From NCBI GenBank assembly GCA_031425095.1, contig JANPIS010000448.1, positions 1-64,000 on the forward strand: 64,000 bases of DNA. Direction: 5' to 3'. Positions 52,045 to 61,300 of this stretch are shown here, in pieces (position 1 is the stretch's first letter; each line of letters begins with the position of its first letter). The DNA comes from JANNXQ01 sp031425095. Its GTDB lineage: Bacteria; Verrucomicrobiota; Verrucomicrobiia; Chthoniobacterales; Chthoniobacteraceae. The notes under the pieces were generated by a model that did no database searches, was not told the DNA's origin, and saw only the letters and a list, made by a program, of their open reading frames with translations. The translations under genes were made by a program, and so were the position numbers.

Positions 52045-52500
52045 ATGAAACGAATCGCTCTCGCGCTACTCTCCGCCACGATCGCCAGTTCTGCTCCGGC
52101 TGCGGTGCCGGGCGCAGAGGAACTGGCAGATGTGATCCTCACGATGGATGCGAGCGGTGATGACGCGCTCGACCGCACGGAATATCGCGATGGTACAGAT
52201 GACGGCTTCTACGAGATCGATCGCGATCACGATGGGAAGATCACGCCCACGGAGATCGATGCCCTTGGTGGATTGATCGGGCAGGAACAGGGCAGCGTGG
52301 CGGCGGCGGTGGTGCCGTCGCTGATCAAGCTGGTGCTCGCGACGATGGACAAGGACGGTGACAAGGCGCTGAGCCGCGAGGAGTATTCAAACGGCGCGCA
52401 GGCGCTCTTCACGCTACTGGATGCGGATAGCAACGCTGTGCTCTCCCGCGCCGAGCTCACCAGTCTCCCGACGCGCCTCGTCAAAGCGGTAGTAAAGTAG
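52045..52500 (+). CDS. Exported EF-hand calcium-binding protein
   Basis: A 151-residue protein with a signal peptide (MKRIALALLSATIASSAPAA) and four canonical 12-residue EF-hand loops: 35-46 (DASGDDALDRTE), 59-70 (DRDHDGKITPTE), 102-113 (DKDGDKALSREE) and 126-137 (DADSNAVLSRAE). All have Asp at position 1 and Glu at position 12. Pairing gives two EF-hand couples. It probably buffers or senses calcium outside the cytoplasm. The last stop is 15 bp from the convergent stop of the cytochrome c fusion gene. Confidence 0.9.
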   Translation: MKRIALALLSATIASSAPAAVPGAEELADVILTMDASGDDALDRTEYRDGTDDGFYEIDRDHDGKITPTEIDALGGLIGQEQGSVAAAVVPSLIKLVLATMDKDGDKALSREEYSNGAQALFTLLDADSNAVLSRAELTSLPTRLVKAVVK

Positions 52501-52515
52501 GTGGCTTGCGGTCGG

Positions 52516-55500
52516 CTACTTCTTCGCCTCCAGCGGGTGCTCTTTGAGAATCTCATCGACCATGTAAAACATGGAGCGATCCGCGGTGGCCTCGCGCACT
52601 TGCTTCACCTGCTCGGGTTTTACAGCCGGTAGATTGTTGCCGAAGGATTGATTCACGTAGGTGATGACGCCCGCGAGTTCCTCGTCGGTGCAGAGCCCGG
52701 CGAAACCCATCATCGGCGGCGTCCCTCGCGCGGGTCCGTACTCTTTGCCCTGAAACTTCAGCGGACCATAGAGACCCTTGAGCGTAATCTTGATCACGCG
52801 GTCCTGATCGCCCTTGAGCCACTCGCTGTTCGCGAGGCCGGGATAAGTGTTCTCCACGCCTTTGCCATCGGCCTGATGGCACGTGACGCAGTGCGCCTCG
52901 CGGTTGAAGACTTCCTTGCCGAGGTTGTAGAGCTTCAGATCGGCGCCGGCGAGTTTCTTGTCCGTCGGGCCGTACTTGGCATCGGGTGAAGCGCGGAGCC
53001 GAGCTTGCAGCAGCACGTCTTTGGCGAGGATGTCCTTGCCCTCGGGCAGTGAGCCGAGCTGCTTCATTGTCTCCTTGAAGCAGTAGTCGATGTAGTAATC
53101 CCTTTCTGGAGCGACGAGCATGGCGAACTGCATCGCCTTCGTGGTGTCCGGTCCGCGGAAGAAGCTCAAAGCGCGCACGGCTTCAAGCCGAACGCGCGGC
53201 GCGGGGTCGGCGATCGCTTTCCCGACCAGATCGAGCGCGCCGGGCACGCGGTCGCGCCAGTAGCAGAGCACCCGCACCGCTTGCGCGCGGGCGCGCGGCT
53301 CGGGCGACTGCAGGACGGCGTTGAGCAGCTCAAGGTTCACGACGTTGTGCCATTGGTGGACCCACAAGGCTTCGAGGCAGTGGTGCTCGTAGTCCTTGTC
53401 CTTCTTGTCGAGCGCCTGCTCCCACTTCTGTGTGGAAGCGATCACCTTGGCGGTGTCATGGGTATCGAGCTCGATCTTGGCGCGCTGACGGACGTTGTCT
53501 TCGTGCTCCTTGAGTAAGTCGAGCAACGCCTCGATCGGCTCGCCCGCGATCTTCTTTGGCGTGAGCAGCGGCCGGCTCGGATAAGTGACACGATAGATGC
53601 GGCCGTGCTGATGGTCGCGATTCGGGTCGCGGAGGTGATGCTGGAGATGGCCGATGAGCATCTGCGACCAATCCATGAAGTAGAGCGAGCCATCCGGTGC
53701 CACGGCCACGCCGGAGGGACGGAAGTTCGGATTCGCCTGCACGTCCGTGGAGACGAGTCCGGGCTCGATCGTCTCGCCTTTCAGCCCCGAGCCTTCCTCC
53801 GTGACCTTCGCGCGGAAGATGCCCTGGTAACTGATCACGTTCGTATTCAGGAACACGCCCTGCCAGTCGTCCGGGAAGTGACGGCTGCTTAGGATCGCCG
53901 TGCCGGGGCATGGGCGCGATGGTCGCGTCCAGAATTCCTTCATCTTCGGATGCGCGCCGGAGTCGAGGTGGCCGCTGAAGGCGGGGCCGAAGTAATTCGC
54001 GTTGCCGGTGGCGTCGGTGATGATGTCGTTGCCCCAGTAATCGAACACGCGGCCGTGCGGATTGGCGAAGCCATAAGGCACGTAGCGTGAGAACTTGCTG
54101 GTGCGCGGCTCGAAGCGATAGATGGCGCCGTTCACGTTGCGCACCGGACCGTCGAGCGTCTCGACATTCGTCCGGTGGAAAACGCCGTCGCTGAAATATA
54201 CCGCGCCGCCCGGCTCGTAGCAGATGGAGTTCGTCTCGTGGTGGGAATCCGCGGCATCGAGTCCATGCACCACGCGCTCCTTCCAGTCGCCCTTTCCGTC
54301 CCCGTCGGTATCGCGCACGAACCACATGTCCGGCGACTGCATCACGAGCACGCCGTCCTTATAAAGCTGGAAGCCAGTCGGGCAGTTCAGCCCGTCGAGG
54401 AAGGTCGTACACTTTGTGAACTTCCCAGTCTTCGGATCGATGTCGAAGACGACGAGCTTGTCGAAGACCTCGGTGGTCGGCGTGGTCTCCGGATAGTTCG
54501 GCCACACCGCGACCCAGAGGCGGCCCTTGGTGTCGAAATTCATTTGCACCGGATTCGCGAGCTCGGGGAATTCCTTCTCCGACGCGATGAACTCGACCTT
54601 TGTGCCTTCGGGCGACGTGAGGTGCTTGAGCGCTTCCTCCGGTTCCATGTAGGGCACCGGCTCCTTGCGGTTCGGCGGCGTCGGCTGCACCGGCAGCAGG
54701 TTGTCGTCGTTGACCGTGAAGGTCTTCCCCTTTGCCGCAGCCCACACGGCCAGATCGCGATTCGCCGTCTTCACATCGCGCTGGGCCATCTCCTCGCCGA
54801 GGATCGTCACGTTATCCACGCCCTCATACTTAATCCGCGAACGGCCCCCGTAGATGTTGTACTGATCCACGGTCCGGTAACGGTGATGCCACTGCACATT
54901 CTTCTCGAGCACCGCCGCGCGAATCGCGGCTACCGCCGTGTCATCCGTCTTCGGCGATTCTTTGCCAAAGATGGCCTGAAACTGCACCGGTGCGAGCGCG
55001 CGATCGCCTTCGTCGGAAAGGTGGATGCCATTGATCGTTAGCGGGCACGCGGCGTTCGCATAGAGTTCCCGCGAGGCGCGGAAGAGATCCACAAACTGCA
55101 CGCTGCTCGCCTTCGCCACTTCGGCCATCGCCGCCGTGTACAGTGCGAGGTTCTGATTGTTCGCCTCGCCGTTCGGGTAGTCCGGGCTCTTCACATTCTC
55201 GTGCGCAATCGGCGAAAGGAGCACGACGCGCGGACGGCCTTTGCCGAAGTCGGAGCCGAGCAGCTTCTTCAGATACGCATCGAGTTCCTTCCTGAAGTCC
55301 TCAAGGCCCGCCGCGCCCTTGAAGGATTCGTTGAAGCCCCAATAGGCAAGAATCACACTCGCGTGAAAGTCTGCGCCCCAGTGATACACGACGTCCGTCC
55401 CGGCGCCCTTCGATCGCTTATTCCCATCCGTTCCCAGGTTCCCCTTGGTCGTGCCGGGCTTGATGTTCAGGAAATCCTCTGTGGTCGGCACCTCATCCGA

Positions 55501-55743
55501 ACGCGGGTGCAGGTTCACCTCATCCGCCGCAAAGCCAAGATTGCGCACCGTGAGATCGAGATCGGGAAACGCGCGATGCACCAGTGCCTCAAGCCACCCG
55601 TGATGCTGCTGCCGGTCCGCCAGGCCACTGCCGACGATGGCTATGTGGTCGCCCTTCTGGAGCTCGAGTGACTGCGCTTGAAGCGCGGCGCTGCCGAAAA
55701 GCAGAGTAATGCCGAGGACGACGGAAAGGGTGCAAAGTTTCAT
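52516..55743 (-). CDS. Exported SGNH hydrolase / dehydrogenase-like propeller / HEAT / cytochrome c protein
   Basis: A 1075-residue protein from the ATG at 55743, with signal peptide MKLCTLSVVLGITLLFGSA. The N-terminal part (about 30-260) is SGNH/GDSL-esterase-like (GDHIAIVGSGLADRQQHHG, NLGFAADEVN, NGIHLSDEGD). A PVC-type membrane-bound dehydrogenase propeller follows (about 380-750, NFDTKGRLWVAVWPNYPE, GVAVAPDGSLYFMDW), then HEAT-like repeats (about 770-910). A C-terminal cytochrome c (HCVTCHQADGKG, axial Met in PPMMGF) ends the protein. It suggests an exported oxidase or dehydrogenase with its own electron acceptor. Substrates cannot be inferred. Domain order is common in Planctomycetes and Verrucomicrobia. 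Confidence 0.88.
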   Translation of the reverse strand: MKLCTLSVVLGITLLFGSAALQAQSLELQKGDHIAIVGSGLADRQQHHGWLEALVHRAFPDLDLTVRNLGFAADEVNLHPRSDEVPTTEDFLNIKPGTTKGNLGTDGNKRSKGAGTDVVYHWGADFHASVILAYWGFNESFKGAAGLEDFRKELDAYLKKLLGSDFGKGRPRVVLLSPIAHENVKSPDYPNGEANNQNLALYTAAMAEVAKASSVQFVDLFRASRELYANAACPLTINGIHLSDEGDRALAPVQFQAIFGKESPKTDDTAVAAIRAAVLEKNVQWHHRYRTVDQYNIYGGRSRIKYEGVDNVTILGEEMAQRDVKTANRDLAVWAAAKGKTFTVNDDNLLPVQPTPPNRKEPVPYMEPEEALKHLTSPEGTKVEFIASEKEFPELANPVQMNFDTKGRLWVAVWPNYPETTPTTEVFDKLVVFDIDPKTGKFTKCTTFLDGLNCPTGFQLYKDGVLVMQSPDMWFVRDTDGDGKGDWKERVVHGLDAADSHHETNSICYEPGGAVYFSDGVFHRTNVETLDGPVRNVNGAIYRFEPRTSKFSRYVPYGFANPHGRVFDYWGNDIITDATGNANYFGPAFSGHLDSGAHPKMKEFWTRPSRPCPGTAILSSRHFPDDWQGVFLNTNVISYQGIFRAKVTEEGSGLKGETIEPGLVSTDVQANPNFRPSGVAVAPDGSLYFMDWSQMLIGHLQHHLRDPNRDHQHGRIYRVTYPSRPLLTPKKIAGEPIEALLDLLKEHEDNVRQRAKIELDTHDTAKVIASTQKWEQALDKKDKDYEHHCLEALWVHQWHNVVNLELLNAVLQSPEPRARAQAVRVLCYWRDRVPGALDLVGKAIADPAPRVRLEAVRALSFFRGPDTTKAMQFAMLVAPERDYYIDYCFKETMKQLGSLPEGKDILAKDVLLQARLRASPDAKYGPTDKKLAGADLKLYNLGKEVFNREAHCVTCHQADGKGVENTYPGLANSEWLKGDQDRVIKITLKGLYGPLKFQGKEYGPARGTPPMMGFAGLCTDEELAGVITYVNQSFGNNLPAVKPEQVKQVREATADRSMFYMVDEILKEHPLEAKK

Positions 55744-55922
55744 GAAAGAGTGGGCTGAGAACACGCGCGATTGCGGGAGCGGAAGGATAGCGACCGCGCC
55801 CGGGAGGTCACTCACATCTTTGGGTCAATGCCTGCGCTGCGGTTCGAACGTCAGACGCGAATCCGCGACCGAAATTCCGCCGGGCCGCTGGCGCCCGCCC
55901 TCCACCCGAAGACCAACCCATC

Positions 55923-56734
55923 CTACTTCTCGCACCCCGGCATCCCTCCGGCAGTGGTGACGAAGACTTCGTCGCAATCCCGCCCGCCAAAGCAAAGCGA
56001 AGAAACCTTGGCGACCGGGAACGAATGCGTCGCGACGACCGCGCCATCAGGAGCATGATGCACCACCGCATACCCATCCCAGCGCGCCGACCAAACGTGC
56101 CCGTCGCGATCGACCGTCAGACCGTCGGGGATCCCTTCAGAGTCCGTGGCATGATAAAACGACCGCTCGCAGCTCAGTGCACCCGAAACGCGGTCATAGC
56201 CGAAAGCGGAGATCCTCCGCCGCGTCGAGCACGTCCAGTATAAGGTGCGGAGGCCCGGGGAGAAACCCATCCCGTTCGAGCATCCAGTGCCGCGGAAAAG
56301 CCATTCCATGGAGCCATCTTGGTTCACGCGGACGAGCCCATCAATCAGTGCAGTGCGCCCGATCGTGCCGGCAAAAACGCGGCCCTCAGGGTCAGCGATC
56401 ACATCGTTGAATCGCAAGGTACCCTCGTCGTTGGTCTCACGCACCACATCCACGGAGCCATCAGGCCGGAGCAGCGCGAGATCCTTTACTCGAAAGAGCA
56501 GCAGGCTCCCATCGGCCTGCAAGGTGAAGCCCCAACCGTCACACCGCGATAAATGACATCATGCCTCCCACTTTCAGCATGGCACCGATGCACCGTGCCA
56601 TCGTCGATATCCGTCCAGTAAAGGCACCCGTCGCCAGCGTTCCAGAGTGGGTTCTCGCCCAATCGGCAGCGCCAATCGGTGAGGGATGTGATCTCCGCAG
56701 GCAATGGATTGGGCTCTCTCGTGAAAGGAATCAC
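55923..56734 (-). pseudogene. SMP-30/gluconolactonase-family gene broken by a single-base frameshift
   Basis: Two overlapping frames encode one SMP-30 protein. The 5' frame (from about 56734, start uncertain: GTG 56734 or TTG 56704) reads WRCRLGENPLWNAGDGCLYWTDIDDG and YRGVTVG. The 3' frame resumes at LQADGSLLLFRVKD and runs to the stop at 55923 through GTGCSNGMGFSPGLRTLYWT and GIPDGLTVDRDGHVW. Adding one G to the run of four at 56530-56533 (C on the plus strand) restores VTVGGFTLQADG. The family hydrolyses sugar lactones using a metal-bound beta-propeller. It may be a true pseudogene or a sequencing error in a homopolymer. Confidence 0.85.
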
Positions 56735-56841
56735 AAACCCACGAAAGCCCGCGCCACGAAACCGCACCAAAAGCGCAGTGGTTGAGCCACATGGTCGTCC
56801 GTGGACACCACACCCTTTCTGCCAGCAGCGATCACCGACCC

Positions 56842-58329
56842 TTAAGCCATGAAGCCCAGATCTGGCGTCGCGAAACGAGTGAGATTCGGGAAGATCGACT
56901 CCATGTTGTTGCCGGTATTGACGCCGAACCATTTAGCGAGCGTCGCCGAATACTGATCGACCGAGAGTGTCGGAATCCAGCGCCCCGTGCCCGTGTCGTC
57001 CGGCCCATTGATGACAAGCTGCGGTAGGTGGCCGTAGGTTCCGCCACCCTTGCCTATGCCCTTCACCGCACCACCCATGATGAGGTGGTGCGAACCCCAG
57101 CCATGGTCACTTCCCTGGCTATTCGTCGGGAGCGTCCGGGAGAAGTCGCTGGCCGTGAACGTCGTAACGTCATTTGAAACATTGAGCTGCTCCATCGCGC
57201 TCTGGAAGGCGAACATGCATTCGCTCACCTCATTGAGCAGGTTTGCGTGGGTGCCAGTGAGCGGATCATTCGCCGGGGTGAGCGTGACTTGAGCGGTATG
57301 CGTGTCATAGCCCCCCACCGTGCAGAAGAAGATCTGCCGGTTCATATTAAACTCGGTCGGTCCACGGGCCTCGATGAGCCGCGCGATCATCTTCAGTTGG
57401 TTCCCGAGTGTAGTATTTGGAAACGGCACGCCCCAAAAAGTATCGAGCGCCGTGTTCGAGATCGCAGAGTTCAGAGTGTCGCCGGTTTTGATCGCACGAT
57501 CGACGACGTCTGCGTATGCCCGCTGCTGCAGGTTCGGCGTGGCGGTGCTGTTATTGAGCGCGAGGATTTCTCGCATTGTGCGCACTCGGAGCGCATTGCT
57601 GGTCATCAGATCACCACTGAGCGTCACCGCTCCGGTGGTGGAGACGTGATACTGCGAGACGACATTGCCGATCTCGAACGTATTCGCGCCATTCACGGAA
57701 ACCGACATTGAGATATTACCGGCTGGATTCGCCACGGAATTCAGAATGTCCGCGACGCGCCCGCCCCAGCCAGTGATTGGCGCCTGATCGGGGATCGATG
57801 TCTGCCACTGCGCCACCTGATCGCTGTGGGAGAAAAGCTGTGGCGGCTTTGTGCCCGATGCACTCGAGAGATACTCTGCCCGCGTAATCGGGCGGACCAG
57901 CGTTCCCACATTGAGAATCGGTACTAATTTCCCCTGCCCGAAGAGCGTCTGAAGTTCCACGCAACTCGGGTGGAAACCGTAGGTGTGCCCATCTGCATCC
58001 TGATAAGCTGAATCGCCAGGGTTTGGACCGGCCCTGAGTGTGTGCAGGGCTGCCTTCGGGATGGCCAGATTGCCCCGGATCGATGCGTAATCGGCGTAGG
58101 TATCGTCGTCGGTGGGGACGATCCAGTTATTCGCATCATTGCCACCGGATAGAAAGATGCAGACCAGCGCTTTGTAGCCAGTGTTCACGCCAGTCTGGGC
58201 CACAGCGGCATTGATCAGGCGCAGGTCACGAATGGTATTCGTCAACGCCCATGTGCCGACGGCCGCACAGGAGGCCTGCCGGAAGAAATCTCTACGTGTC
58301 TGGAGTTTGGGATCTTGGCGGGTGCTCAT
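56842..58329 (-). CDS. DUF1501 family protein with Tat signal
   Basis: A 495-residue protein. The Tat signal RRDFFRQASCAA starts at residue 12, so export is as a folded protein. The body shows the DUF1501 pattern: ALVCIFLSGGNDANNWIVP, YGFHPSCVELQTLFGQGKL, LFSHSDQVAQWQT, TFTASDFSRTLPTNSQGSDHGWGSHH and GHLPQLVINGPDD. The fold is related to the alkaline phosphatase/sulfatase superfamily. It is 5 nt after the DUF1800 gene on the same strand, the usual paired arrangement. The biochemical role of the pair is not established. Confidence 0.92.
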   Translation of the reverse strand: MSTRQDPKLQTRRDFFRQASCAAVGTWALTNTIRDLRLINAAVAQTGVNTGYKALVCIFLSGGNDANNWIVPTDDDTYADYASIRGNLAIPKAALHTLRAGPNPGDSAYQDADGHTYGFHPSCVELQTLFGQGKLVPILNVGTLVRPITRAEYLSSASGTKPPQLFSHSDQVAQWQTSIPDQAPITGWGGRVADILNSVANPAGNISMSVSVNGANTFEIGNVVSQYHVSTTGAVTLSGDLMTSNALRVRTMREILALNNSTATPNLQQRAYADVVDRAIKTGDTLNSAISNTALDTFWGVPFPNTTLGNQLKMIARLIEARGPTEFNMNRQIFFCTVGGYDTHTAQVTLTPANDPLTGTHANLLNEVSECMFAFQSAMEQLNVSNDVTTFTASDFSRTLPTNSQGSDHGWGSHHLIMGGAVKGIGKGGGTYGHLPQLVINGPDDTGTGRWIPTLSVDQYSATLAKWFGVNTGNNMESIFPNLTRFATPDLGFMA

Positions 58330-58334
58330 GGCGG

Positions 58335-61300
58335 CTATCTCTGGATGGTGTAGTCGGGGCTGCTGAGAATCATGTGGATGATGGCACGAATACGGTCGCG
58401 CTTGTGCGTGTCGCTCGGATTGGTGTTGGTGGCCCCATTGTTATACGGGACCGCTGAGATGTGCGCGTTGGCGAGGCCGGTGCCGTTCGGCGCCGTGAGG
58501 CAAGTCACGCCATTGATCGTGAAGGTATTGGTGCTATTGAGCGGAACGGTGATCGTCCGGGCCGTCGAGGTGTTGTCCAGTGAGGATGAAAAGCTGCCAT
58601 TACTCACCCCGCTGATCACCACCGAGTCACCGGTGATGAGGCCGTGTGGCACCGCAGTCGTCACCGTGCATGAGGCGCCCGTTGCGATCGACGTGATTTG
58701 CAATCCGACGAACTTGCGGATGAACGCTTTGGTTTGGGTCGAGATCTGCCCTGGCGCCAGCAGGGTGCAAAGCTGACTGATGAGGAGATCAAGGTTCTGA
58801 TTGTGCGTCCAAGGGAGCGATGGGTCGGTCGGGATGCCGAGCCCCAGATCGGTTGCATCGGCGGGCAACCAAGGGCTGAAGTCAACCACCAGCGCATGAC
58901 CACCGCTCTTGAAGCTGCTCACGCCGTTGGTGTCGGCGGGATTGAAGATACCGCCATAAATGAAGTTCGCCTGCCGGATGACAGTCGTCTCCGCGGTATC
59001 CTGGAATTCAGGTGTGGTGAGGCCCGCCGATGCCAACGCTCCCGGAAACTTGAACTCGGGGAGGAAGAAGTTGAAGACCGTTGGCGAGTTGAGCGGCGTC
59101 TGATCGATGTCCGTAGTGATATTCCCCATGGCGAAGGTGCTGGCCGTGGCATCGATGTTGCCATTCCGACCGGTGGGCTGCACCACTAGCGGGAACATCC
59201 ACATGCCATTGTCGGAGTCATTGTTGCCTCCTTGCGTGGCGACAGCGGTGCTCGTCAGGACCGTGAAGGTATTCGCATCGGGCACGGATTCGACGGTGAA
59301 GATCCCGTCGGTCGGCTGCGGATTGCCCGCGGTGAAGTTGAGGAAGATCTGGCTGCCAGGCGTGAGGTGATGGTCGGTAATCGGATTGCCCGATTGCACC
59401 CAATCGATGGTATCGAGGGTAATCCGCTTTTCCTGACCGACAGGAAGGCCCGTGGTGCTGGTCACGGTATAGGAACCGCGGAAACCGACCATCCGCACCC
59501 GACCGCTGCGGGCACCGGCGTCTGTGGGTACCGTAATGGTAAAGGTAGTGCCGCCGCTGGTCGTGCTCGTCGAGGTGACCGCGACGTAAACTCCATCGGC
59601 GAGTGGCGTGCCGACGGGAACTTCAAAGTCGAGGTAAGCGCTCCCTCCCGCAGGCAGCCAGTGACCGCTCAGCGTGATCGTGGCCGTAGTGGAGTTGGCT
59701 GCCGAGGAGTAGGTGCCGGAAATACCATTGTTCGTGGTTCCGTTGGAGGTGCTGATCCCGACCCAGCCCCTCGCGTTGACGGAGAAGGTGTGAGGACCAG
59801 CGGCATTGGTGCTCGGCGCCGGCGTGCTCAACACTGTGTAAATGCCATCGGATGGCGCATTCGTAGCGGTCGCGAAGTCGAGATAAACATTGCGTCCTCC
59901 CACGAGCTTGTGCGCGGTGGTGGTGGTTAGATTGATCACATGGGTGCCTGACACCTGGTCGTAAGTGCCGGAAAGCGCACCCATGCGGAAGGCACGAGCC
60001 GGAGCGGAGATGCGGAGAAGGGCCTCGCGCTGCTTGCCGTGCGTCGGCTTCACCGCGGCGCTGCCAGCTCCAATGCTGCGCGCCTCGTAATCAAGCAGGA
60101 TGGCCTTGATCACAGCCTTCATGCTGCCTCTCGTCTGCGGGCCGTATTGCGCCATGTCACCGTGGTTGTCGAATTTCTGCACGACGCGGTAGATATAGTC
60201 GCGGGACGGATGGCTCGTCACCAGCCGCTGGATGAGTTGGCGGCAGATGAAGGGTCCGACGTTGGGATGATTGAAGAGCTGATCGTGCGTCGCATCGAGC
60301 TCTTGCGCAGGCAGAGCCTGGTAGGAACCGTCGTTGTACTGCGTGGCCGAGTGCGTCGCATAAGGATCCAGCGGCTGGCCGGCCGCGGTCGCAAGTCCAG
60401 GCAGCACTTCATTGTTCAGGACGCGCTTCGGACCGGTAAAGTGGCGGGCAGGCACTTCCCGCATCAGGCGGGTCCAATTCGTGCCGGCCCCGAGGGTCGT
60501 CCGATACGCGCCATCGTAGCCGTAGTCCCACCCAGTGAAGACATGGGCAAAACCGACAATCTCGCGCTGGGTGTAGGTGACAATCGGCGTGTCGTTTGAA
60601 TCCAGAATGAGCGTGCCGTCCGGCCACATGCGGAAGAGTCCGATCGAAAAGAGCTGCTTGATCTCCCGGCCGTAATTCTCATTCGGGATGCGTCCGACGG
60701 ATTGATCCGGCTTGTCGTTGCGCAGCATGTCGAGGTAGCGGCCCATCGCCGGAGTCAGGGTTGTCGTCTCGAGGATGTCTCGGAAGTTGCCGAAGGCATT
60801 GATCGCCAGTTGGTCGTAGAAGTAGGAGAGCGCCTCCGCGCGGTTATCCAGTGGCCCCTGGGCCGAGACGACGTGGATTTCGCTCAAGGCAAACGCCATA
60901 CGCTGGCGGAGTTGATCGGGGCCGGTAATCGAGTTTCTCCACCAGGCATTGAAGGTGAGACTCTCTTCAAACTGTCCCCCGCCGTTCGCATCGGAGAGTT
61001 CTTTGGCCAGGACTTCGGCCAATTGCTCGCTCGCCGCTTTCGTGAATTGATCTTCAATCCAGAGCTCGTAGCGAGTCTTCCCGCCAGACGGCGCGATTGC
61101 CTTGAGGGCTGCAATGTCCGCGATGTTCGGACCAAAGGTGGCCTGCGTGAGGAACCGGGCCGCGCCAACGTCCGTGTTGCTGTCGTCCGACCAGGATAGC
61201 GGAGCGGGCGGCGGAGTGAAGGTTCGCGATCCGGAGGCCAGGGTGAAATTGCCCCGAAGTTCTCCGGCGGGATTGAGCGCCGTGTGAATATTGATGTAGG

